12,733 nt of DNA from JBBTCJ01 sp038043285 (GTDB taxonomy: Bacteria; Planctomycetota; Phycisphaerae; UBA1845), in assembly GCA_038043285.1 (NCBI GenBank), contig JBBTCJ010000106.1, forward strand, positions 1 through 12,733. The letters are read 5' to 3'. The notes under the pieces are model-generated. The model had not been told where the DNA came from, ran no database searches, and saw only the letters and a list, made by a program, of their open reading frames with translations. Shown piece by piece: positions 1 through 7,200 of the stretch. A program made the position numbers and the translations under genes. Each line of letters opens with the position of its first letter. Positions within the stretch are counted from its first letter, which is position 1.

Positions 1-1
1 C

Positions 2-74
2 GCCACCGTAGCTCAGTTGGCAGAGCAGCGGTTTTGTAAACCGCAGGTCGTCGGTTCGAATCCGACCGGTGGCT
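2..74 (+). tRNA. tRNA-Thr (anticodon TGT)
   Basis: A complete cloverleaf can be folded by eye. The 7-bp acceptor stem pairs 2-8 (GCCACCG) with 67-73 (CGGTGGC), with discriminator T74. The D stem is 11-14 with 23-26. The anticodon stem 28-32/40-44 encloses loop TTTGTAA, with anticodon TGT at 35-37, which reads ACA threonine codons. The T stem 50-54/62-66 encloses loop TTCGAAT. The CCA end is not encoded, so it must be added after transcription. It is the only intact gene on the plus strand. An integrase-like fragment and an inverted copy of its anticodon arm lie directly downstream, as expected if this tRNA once served as an integration site. Confidence 0.97.
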
Positions 75-89
75 GTGTATACTAAGTAT

Positions 90-108
90 CGACGACCCCG
101 CGGTTTAC
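90..108 (-). repeat. Inverted partial copy of the tRNA-Thr anticodon arm
   Basis: Positions 100-108 are the exact reverse complement of tRNA positions 36-44 (last two anticodon bases, loop end and 3' stem strand). Positions 90-97 are the exact reverse complement of tRNA 46-53. The two blocks are separated by CC (98-99) opposite the single A45, giving 17 matched bases with one small internal difference. The copy could be a relic of recombination at the tRNA. A primary transcript reaching it could also fold back on the anticodon arm. The match is seen directly; its meaning is inferred. Confidence 0.6.
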
Positions 109-114
109 GGGGAC

Positions 115-131
115 CTGCCGACGTTCGGCAG
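115..131. other. Short hairpin downstream of the tRNA
   Basis: A perfect 7-bp inverted repeat pairs 115-121 (CTGCCGA) with 125-131 (TCGGCAG) around a 3-base loop. It has no following T run on either strand, so it is not a convincing intrinsic terminator. A second small hairpin, 96-100 with 108-112, lies just before it. Either could help define the tRNA 3' trailer, but this is not shown. Confidence 0.4.
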
Positions 132-144
132 TGCGGTCCGAGGC

Positions 145-173
145 GAAAAAGAGCGCGGTCAATGACCGCGCTC
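145..173 (-). terminator. Intrinsic terminator of the minus-strand operon
   Basis: A perfect 10-bp stem pairs 151-160 with 164-173 (GAGCGCGGTC with GACCGCGCTC) around a 3-base loop. On the minus strand it is followed at once by five T residues (AAAAA at 146-150 on the plus strand), the classic rho-independent form. It lies about 90 bp past the stop codon of the HDOD/GGDEF/HD-GYP gene and is the only clear terminator seen in the window. On the plus strand no T run follows the stem, so it should act mainly on leftward transcripts. Confidence 0.85.
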
Positions 174-192
174 CGCAACGCGGAGGTCGCAC

Positions 193-306
193 ATGCCGAA
201 AACGCCGACGTATCGAAAACGTGAGGGCCGCAGCCAGGCCCTCGTCACCCTCACTGATTCCGTCACCAAACGCCGCCGGGATTTCTGGCTCGGCGAGCAT
301 GGGACG
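193..306 (+). pseudogene. Integrase N-terminal remnant
   Basis: The reading frame opening at ATG 193 begins MPKTPTYRKREG and continues with LVTLTDSVTKRRRDFWLGEHGT. From memory this matches the N-terminus of a group of tyrosine-recombinase-type integrases common in Planctomycetota. A strong Shine-Dalgarno, GGAGG at 182-186, stands 6 bases before the ATG. Likeness stops near residue 38, and the frame then runs antisense through the 3' end of the large minus-strand gene. No catalytic domain (R...H-x-x-R...Y) follows, so this is a 5' stub and not a working integrase. It sits about 120 bp past a tRNA gene, the usual place for an integrase gene. The family call rests on recalled consensus without a search. 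Confidence 0.55.
223..243. other. Hairpin inside the integrase remnant
   Basis: A perfect 7-bp inverted repeat pairs 223-229 (GAGGGCC) with 237-243 (GGCCCTC) around a 7-base loop. It falls within the integrase-like stub and also in the 3' untranslated stretch of the leftward operon, between its stop codon and the terminator. No T run follows. It may only reflect codon content of the old integrase frame. Confidence 0.3.
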
Positions 307-3300
307 GCCGATATGGTGCCGCAGCGAGGAGGGTTCGATCCGAAGCGTCCGACTCCAGTATCGACTCCGGATCCTGGCGCAGCTCCGTCGAAAGAGCCGC
401 GATCCGGTCCTCGCATCGCACAAACGCATTCACGACGTCGGGATCAAACTGGGAACCTCCGCCCTGTCGAATGATCGTGGCCGCATCCCCATGACTCACG
501 GCGCGTCGATAGGGACGATCGGTGGTGAGGGCATCGTACACGTCGGCGACGGCGGCAATGCGGGCCGCCAGTGGTATGCGATCGCCGGCCAAGCCAGACG
601 GATAACCGGTTCCATCAAACCGTTCGTGGTGGCAAAGGGCGATGTCCCGGGCCATGGTCATAAAGCCTGCGGCCGGAGCCCTGTCAAAGACCGCTTGAAT
701 CGCCTTGGCGCCCAAACTTGGATGTTTTTCAATGGCCTTGCGCTCTGGCGGCGAAAGCGGTCCGGGTTTGAGAAGGATCCTGTCCGGAATGCCGACCTTT
801 CCGATGTCATGCAGCGGCATTGCTTCCCGCAGATCCGAAAGGAATGTTGCATCCACGGTGCCTGCGCACGGCCCTCGTTTTCGGAGTTCCTCCGCCAGCA
901 TTAGGGCATAATTTGTCACCCGCTCCAAGTGCCGCCCGGTATCCACATCCCGAAATTCCGCCAGGGTTGCCAGCCCTGTTACGATCGCTCGTTGCGCCTC
1001 TTGATGCAATCGCTGATTACGGAAATTCTCGATCGATGAGTAGGTCAAGTTGGAGATCAGATCAAGATACTGCAGGTCTCGATCGTCGAACGGTTTGCAC
1101 TCACATCGTTCCGTGACGTTGAGAACTCCGATCACGTGGCTGAGAGTTCCCACCGCAACCGAGGCCAGAGGAACGCTGGCAAAGAAGGGCGAGTCATAGC
1201 GAGTTCCGTTATCCTTAAGGGCGATGGCGCTGTTCGCGATGATTCGTTCGCCGGTCGAAAACACGCTACCTGCGACAAGGCACCCCGTGGGTATCCGAAT
1301 GCACTGAGCCGCATCGTTGTCGATTCCGACCGATTTGGCGACTCGCAACTCGGTGCCATCCACGTTCGGAAACATGACGGATACGCGTTGACAAAGGAGC
1401 AGCTTCGTCGTCGCATCGACAACTTCCGTGAGGATAGCGTCTTCGCCATCTGCTTGATTCAGTGCGTTGGCTAGTTCAAACAGGATCCCCATGGCTCTCG
1501 CCTGCTCACCTCGTACCGCATTGGAGGCGGCAAGCTCCGCCGCCACGCTTTGCAGCTCCCTTGTTCTTCGATAAGAGCGCGCGAGACCTTCGACGCGCGC
1601 GACGAACTCGCGCGGGTGAACCGGCTTGGCCACATACTCATCCGCCCCCGCGCTGAAGCCTTCGACGATGTCGGAGGTGTCCGTTCGGCCGCTGCAGATC
1701 AGAACCGGAACGTCAGCCGCGGATCCGTTCGACTTCAGTTGACGCGTACACTCGATGCCGTTCATTCCCGGCATCATCACATCCATCACCACGACATCAG
1801 GATTCTCACGCGGCACCGTGCAGAGCGCCGCAGCGCCGGATTCGACTTCGATCACCTCATGTCCGGCTCGGGAGAGGTGCGTTTTGCACAGCCGTCGGCA
1901 GTCGGGGTCATCATCCACAACGAGGATTCTGTATCGACTTCGCTGGCCGCCGACCGACGGCGCGAGTGGTGAGCATGGTCGGTCAGGCGCCGGATTCTGC
2001 TCCTCGCTGGTCCGGCCGAACATGCACACTCTGTTGCGACCCATCCGCTTGGCGCTATACAGCGCTTCGTCGGCCATCCGGAGCAATCCTTCGGTCGTCT
2101 TTGTACCGTGAACCCATTCGGCGACTCCAATACTGATGGTGACGGAGATTCGTTCATTACCATACTCGACCGCCGCCGCTGCCACGGCGCCACGAAGCCG
2201 CTCGGCACCGGTCGCGCCCTGGTCGACGGACGCATGGGGGCAGAGAACGAGGAACTCCTCGCCGCCGATGCGGAATACCGGCTCGTCGGCACGCGCCGCC
2301 CGCAAGAGGGTACTCGCTGTTTCACGCAGAACGACGTCCCCTGCCTCATGGCCAAAAGTGTCGTTGATTCGCTTGAAGTGATCGATGTCAATGAGCATGC
2401 AAGCCCATGCAGAGTTGTTCCGCTCAGAAGTCGCCTGTAGTTCGCGCAAGCGTTCCATGGCCGCTCGGCGGTTACCGAGCCCCGTCAGCTCATCGGTTGT
2501 CGCCGATCGCTCCAATCTTGTATTCAGTACCGCAAGCTCCGCGTTGACTTTGTACAGCTTGAGCTGCTGAGTTGTAAGTCTTGCCTCCGAACCAACGGCG
2601 CGCATTCCGGCCTTGAGCCGGGCGAGCAGCTCCGCGGGTTGATATGGTTTGCGCAGAAAATCATCGGCTCCCGCTTCGAACGCGCTCGTCAACGCGTCCG
2701 ACTCGGTATCCGCCGTAACCAGGACGATGTACACAAACCCCGCTCCCTCGTCCTCGCGAATCGCACGGCATAGCTGCAATCCGTCCATTCCGGGCATGTT
2801 CTGATCGGTAATGACGAGACGGCATCCCTCGGCATGTAAGATGCGGAGCGCTTCGGCACCATCTTGCGCCTCCACCACGTCATAGCCGGCGCTGGAGAGC
2901 TGCTTGTGGAACAGCCGAAGGCAGGCTGGATCATCGTCCACCACCAGCACCCGGCGGAATTCGCGCGTTGCCCGGCAGTGGAGTTCCGGGAAGGTCGGAG
3001 CGTCGCTTGTGGGCAAAGAAAAATCCGCTCCGGTTTCGCGCCAAGCGTTTCGGGCGGACTCGTAAACTGCCGAGGTGCCGGTCTGTGGAAGGCCGCACTC
3101 TTGCGCCGTTGTGAGAAAAGTGGAAAGGTCTTCCTGATAGGGCGTCCGGTTCGCGAGCAGCATCGCAATGGCGTCCGACATCCGAAGAATACGCGCGATG
3201 TCCGTTGCCCGCGACGAACCTGACTCTCCGGCTCCGCCGACGGCATCCTGCATGCGGACCGCCTCGCAAAACAACCCCGGCAGGTGCCAATCAGCCAACA

Positions 3301-3871
3301 TGAGCGCTGAAAGCTCATTGTGGTCGAGGCCGAATTGTTTGCACTCCGACTGTCGGAGGAGCGCTGGGGCGTCGTTCTGTGAGCCGGACAGCAATTCGCC
3401 GTAGGCTGCGGGGAACACCGTAGCGAAAGCGAGTTGGCCGATCTTGGCCAGCAGGGCGATGGTGAAAACCTCATCGGGGGCAACGCCGCAGCGCTCCTGA
3501 GCGAGCGCGCGCGCCGCCACGGCGCGAGCCAGCGACCGGGACCAGAAACGATCGAAGTCGAACGCGCCGCACTGCCCGGTGCGAAATGATGCGATCAACG
3601 AGTGGCCCAGTGCCAAGTTCCGCACGGTGCGCAACCCCAGCATCGTGACCGCCAGGGAAACGGAAGCCACGGTTCTCGGCGCCCCCGCCAGCGGGGAGTT
3701 GACCAGTTTGAGCAAACGCGAAGTGATTGCCGGGTCCATCTCGACGGTTGCGACCACCTGTGCGACCGTGGTTCGTTCATCCGCCACCAAATGAATAAGC
3801 CGCAGCGCCACTCCCGTCGGCGACGGAAGATCCCCGGTCTCCTTGATGCGCTGAAATACCGATTCGTTCAT
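263..3871 (-). CDS. HDOD-REC-GGDEF-REC-GAF-HD-GYP c-di-GMP protein
   Basis: This 1202-residue soluble protein carries both diguanylate cyclase and c-di-GMP phosphodiesterase domains. An HDOD domain (about 5-215) is followed by REC1 (about 306-425; acidic pocket D312-D314, acceptor D356, K408). GGDEF (about 440-620) has DELTGLGNRR, metal ligand D495 and active site GGEEF at 536-540; its inhibitory site reads R527-A-D-E530 where RxxD is usual. REC2 (about 647-765) has acceptor D697 and K749. A GAF-like region (about 788-948) leads to HD-GYP (about 955-1155) with H1021-D1022, H1050, H1081-H1082 and GYP at 1089-1091. All key catalytic residues of both enzymes are present. It looks like two response regulators fused head to tail, with a proline-rich linker near 620-646. 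The last 15 codons run antisense to the integrase remnant. No strong Shine-Dalgarno precedes ATG 3871. It is the last gene of the cluster and is followed by a terminator. Confidence 0.93.
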   Translation of the reverse strand: MNESVFQRIKETGDLPSPTGVALRLIHLVADERTTVAQVVATVEMDPAITSRLLKLVNSPLAGAPRTVASVSLAVTMLGLRTVRNLALGHSLIASFRTGQCGAFDFDRFWSRSLARAVAARALAQERCGVAPDEVFTIALLAKIGQLAFATVFPAAYGELLSGSQNDAPALLRQSECKQFGLDHNELSALMLADWHLPGLFCEAVRMQDAVGGAGESGSSRATDIARILRMSDAIAMLLANRTPYQEDLSTFLTTAQECGLPQTGTSAVYESARNAWRETGADFSLPTSDAPTFPELHCRATREFRRVLVVDDDPACLRLFHKQLSSAGYDVVEAQDGAEALRILHAEGCRLVITDQNMPGMDGLQLCRAIREDEGAGFVYIVLVTADTESDALTSAFEAGADDFLRKPYQPAELLARLKAGMRAVGSEARLTTQQLKLYKVNAELAVLNTRLERSATTDELTGLGNRRAAMERLRELQATSERNNSAWACMLIDIDHFKRINDTFGHEAGDVVLRETASTLLRAARADEPVFRIGGEEFLVLCPHASVDQGATGAERLRGAVAAAAVEYGNERISVTISIGVAEWVHGTKTTEGLLRMADEALYSAKRMGRNRVCMFGRTSEEQNPAPDRPCSPLAPSVGGQRSRYRILVVDDDPDCRRLCKTHLSRAGHEVIEVESGAAALCTVPRENPDVVVMDVMMPGMNGIECTRQLKSNGSAADVPVLICSGRTDTSDIVEGFSAGADEYVAKPVHPREFVARVEGLARSYRRTRELQSVAAELAASNAVRGEQARAMGILFELANALNQADGEDAILTEVVDATTKLLLCQRVSVMFPNVDGTELRVAKSVGIDNDAAQCIRIPTGCLVAGSVFSTGERIIANSAIALKDNGTRYDSPFFASVPLASVAVGTLSHVIGVLNVTERCECKPFDDRDLQYLDLISNLTYSSIENFRNQRLHQEAQRAIVTGLATLAEFRDVDTGRHLERVTNYALMLAEELRKRGPCAGTVDATFLSDLREAMPLHDIGKVGIPDRILLKPGPLSPPERKAIEKHPSLGAKAIQAVFDRAPAAGFMTMARDIALCHHERFDGTGYPSGLAGDRIPLAARIAAVADVYDALTTDRPYRRAVSHGDAATIIRQGGGSQFDPDVVNAFVRCEDRIAALSTELRQDPESILESDASDRTLLAAAPYRPSHARRARNPGGVW

Positions 3872-3923
3872 TCAACACTCAACCGGTTAATCATCGTTGC
3901 ACTCGAGCAAACTCACTTCTTGT

Positions 3924-3997
3924 GTAGCGTCGCGGTTCATCCGCGGCGCTTTCCGCAACGCAATAGAAGATGCGCCGCCCATGAAGGGCGACGCTAC
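3924..3997. repeat. REP-like inverted pair (BIME-type)
   Basis: Two 26-base arms (3924-3949 and 3972-3997) are inverted copies of each other with four differences. Each arm begins GTAGCGTCGC when read inward from its own end and holds its own 5-bp hairpin with the same TTCAT loop. In one arm the stem is CGCGG/CCGCG; in the other it is CGCCC/GGGCG. The four differences are paired, so both stems stay perfect. This is the behaviour of repetitive extragenic palindromes under selection for structure. The element lies in the 5' leader of the HDOD/GGDEF/HD-GYP gene. Only one pair occurs in this window, so its copy number in the genome is unknown. Confidence 0.65.
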
Positions 3998-4016
3998 GTG
4001 ATTCCTAGGTGATTCC
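3998..4016. repeat. Short direct repeat GTGATTCC, 11-bp period
   Basis: GTGATTCC occurs at 3998-4005 and again at 4009-4016. The first copy directly abuts the REP-like arm. The repeat spans the stop codon of the decayed REC fragment on the minus strand. It may be a slippage duplication or a trace of the REP insertion. Confidence 0.45.
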
Positions 4017-4213
4017 CGAGTTTGCACCAATCTCCAACGCGCCGCCCTTCGTTTTGGCGACTTCGGCTTTACTTTCGGGAACAGCGCATCGTCGAATCGC
4101 GGCAATGAGTTCTGTTCGATGGATCGGTTTCGTGGCATGGTCGGGTTGGTGACCCGGGTGGTTGCATGGAATATTTGTCGCCCGGGTCATTGCAAAATGA
4201 TCTCCGATGGCGT
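4005..4213 (-). pseudogene. Decayed receiver-domain 3' fragment
   Basis: On the minus strand an open frame ending at TAG 4005 encodes HATKPIHRTELIAAIRR followed by a short tail. This is the typical last helix of a hybrid-kinase receiver domain and closely parallels YATKPIDRAGLIVLIQ in the neighbouring kinase. Upstream in the same frame QHAIGDHF can be lined up with AHALAGDRE of that receiver, but an extra stretch of about 10 residues, containing a palindrome, breaks the alignment. No phosphoacceptor half exists: the upstream part of the frame is simply the out-of-frame 3' end of the hybrid kinase gene. It may be the remnant of a duplicated receiver module or of another hybrid kinase. The C-terminal block is convincing; the upstream match is weaker. 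Confidence 0.5.
4150..4189. repeat. 9-bp palindrome TGACCCGGG / CCCGGGTCA
   Basis: Perfect 9-base inverted arms at 4150-4158 and 4181-4189 are separated by 22 bases. The element coincides with the extra residues in the decayed REC fragment, so it may be a small insertion there. It lies between the hybrid kinase stop (4219) and the start of the next gene (3871), where it could form an RNA hairpin or bind a dimeric regulator. No T run follows on either strand, so it is not an intrinsic terminator. Confidence 0.45.
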
Positions 4214-4218
4214 GTTGT

Positions 4219-7200
4219 TCATGCCGATGCGCGGGCCGCGCCGGCTTGGCGGCAAAGGTCAACCAGCGCTTCCACTTGTTTACGGATCGCGTTCAATTCA
4301 GCCCTGGTCTTAGCGCTTTGCTCGACGTCTTTGGCGGCGTCCGTGATGGTCGGGTAGCCGTAGCCACCGGCAGCACCCTTAAGCCGATGGGCGAGCATGG
4401 CGAGAGATTCCAGATCGGACGCGGCCAGCGCCGCCTGCAGTGACGAAATCCGCTCGGGCAGTTCCGCCACGAAGGGCCCGAGGATCTCAGCGAACTCGGG
4501 GTCACCTGCAAACGTGCTGAAAAGGGGTTGCACGTTCGTACCCGCTGTGGTCATGGCCGAATCTCCTTCGCCGACGTAGTTCTGAATCAGCACAATGAGA
4601 CCTGCCCGGTCTATCGGCTTGGTCGCGTAGTCGTCACAGCCGGCGGCAATGCATTTCTCGCGATCGCCCGCCAAAGCGTGCGCCGTCAGGGCGATGATCG
4701 GACGTTGATAGCCTAGCTCCCGCAGGCGGCGCGTGGCCGTATAGCCGTCCATGACCGGCATCTGCATGTCCATGAGAATCACGTCGAACGGTTTTGAGGC
4801 GGCCAGTGCCTTCCATGCGGCCTGGACCGCTAGGTCTCCGTTGTCCACAACCTCGACTTCCGCACCCGCTCTGCGCAGCACGTGGGCAATCAGCCGCTGG
4901 TTGTCCGGCCCGTCCTCGGCCAAGAGCAGACGGCAGTTCAGAGGTTGGCCGGCAGTGGGTTGGACATCAGCTTGGAGCTTTGGCCCACTTGGGTTTTCCT
5001 TGGCCGACTCGACAGGTCGAGTCAGCATGCGCACCCCATTCAGGCTGCCACACGCGACAGAAACTCGAAAGGTGCTTCCCTGTCCCGGAGCGCTTTCAAC
5101 GTCAATGTCGCCGCCGAGCATCTTCGCCAGTCGCTTGGCGATGCTTAATCCGAGGCCCGTACCGCCAAACCGTCGCGTCAAAGTCGTGTCTGCCTGGGTG
5201 AAGGGTCGGAATAGGCGAGGCTGCACCTCCGGGGGAATGCCCATACCCGTGTCCATCACCGAGAACTGAATGAGCGCGTTGTCCTGATTGGCGCTGGTGC
5301 AACGGGTCCGGATCGTTACGCTGCCGATCTCGGTGAATTTGATCGCGTTGCCTACGAGATTGAGCAGAATCTGGCGCAGCCGAAACTTATCCGATTCAAT
5401 CGCCTCCGGAATCGGACCGTCGTATTCGATTTCGAGGGTAAGCCCTTTTTCGATGGCATGGACGCGGAGAAGCGAAGCCACGTCGGCGACAATGGCCATG
5501 ACGTCGCAAGGCGCACGATGAATCTTAAGTTTCCCAGCATCCATCTTTGAAATGTCGAGGATGTCGTTAATGATCGCCAGCAGGTGCTTGCCGTTGCGGT
5601 GGAGGGTCTGGATCGCCTCGTCTCGTTCGTCCGGCGACAGACTGTCGGCTGCAAGCTGTTCAGTGAACCCGAGGATCGCCGTCATGGGCGTTCGAATCTC
5701 ATGACTCATGTTGGCGAGGAATTCACTCTTGCTGCGGTTGGCGGTTTCGGCCTGGGTAAGAGCCTCGGTCAGCTCCCGTTGGCGCTGAATGTCAGCGGTG
5801 ACATCTCGCTGCACTCCGACGTAGCCGGTTATGTGATCTTGCTTGTCGCATACTGGAGAAATCGTCAAAGCCGCGTCGTAGAGCGATCCGTCCTTACGCC
5901 GGTTGACCAACGTTCCAGACCAAGTTCGACCGCCGCGGATCGTTTCCCACATCTGGGCGTAAAACTCCTGCGTTTGTGCGCCGCTCTTGAGGACACTGGG
6001 TCGCGCGCCATGCAAGTCGGCGGCCGGGTAGCCGGTGATGCGGGAGAACGCGGGGTTGGTGTGCTGAATGACTCCGCCTTCGTCCGTGAGTATGATCGCG
6101 TCGGCCGTGGCTTCCACAGCCAGAGCCAGCCGATTCCGCTCGGCCGCGTTACGCGTGCGATCGATCGCCAGCGCCGCCAGTTGGCCGGCCGTCTCGATCA
6201 ATCGCAGCTCCGCTGGTTCCGGCCTCCGAGGCTGTGCGTAGTACATCGCCAGCGTGCCCAGCACGCGACCGTCGGTAGCGAGGAGTGGTTCGGACCAGCA
6301 CGCCCCCACGCCGAATTTCCGCCCCAACTCGCGGTAGGGTTCCCACAAGGGATTCGTGGCGATGTCCTCGACGATCACTCGTTTGCCGAGGTAAGCCGCG
6401 GTTCCGCAAGAACCCGCTGAGGGACCGATACGAATACCATCGATCGCGCGATTGTATTCATCGGGGAAGCTTGATGCGGCGGCAACCCTGAGCCGCTGGT
6501 CGTCGTCCAGGAGAAGGATCGTGCAACGCATCGTGGGAACCTGAGCCTCGGCCCCTTTCGTTAATTCGGTGAGCACTTCGGAGAGGTCGCGCCCTTCCGT
6601 GAGTAGCTCCAGTACACGATCGTGCCAGGCCTTGAAGGCTTCGGTTTGCTTTCGCTCGGTCACATCAAGCATCAGACCCCGGAGGATGGTCGGGCCGGTT
6701 TCATCACAGAGGACTCGGACGGTATCCTGCAACCAGACCACGCGGCCATCGGCAGCGATGGCACGATACGTGAAGGAGTGATCCTTGTGCCGCGCGGTGG
6801 CTTGCACGCAGGTGGCGACGGCCTGCTCGCGGTCCTCCGGGTGAATCACGTGGACCCAGAAATTCGGGTCGTCCAGCCACTGAGCGACGGGGTAGCCAAG
6901 GATTTCGCAGGCGCGTTCACTGACAAAGGAAAACTTCCACGTCTTGGGATCCGCCTCCCACACAATCGCGTCGACATCGCGGAGGATGTTGCTCAGCCGC
7001 TCTTTTTGACCGGCGAGTTCCACGGTCCGCTCTTGGACCCGTCGTTCAAGCTGGCCCCGTGTTTCTCGAAGCGCGGCATCTCGGCTTTGGACTTGGGTGA
7101 CCATGAGATTGAAAGCATCGGCAAGATCGCCCAGTTCATCGTCGGCATGCTTGGAGACACGTGTGTCGTAATTTCCGGTCTTGGAGATGGCGTGCGATGC

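Noticed and set aside
131..904. 257-codon plus-strand open frame
   Set aside because: It lies antisense to the HD-GYP coding region, with arginine-rich composition and no domain. It is a shadow of GC-rich codons.
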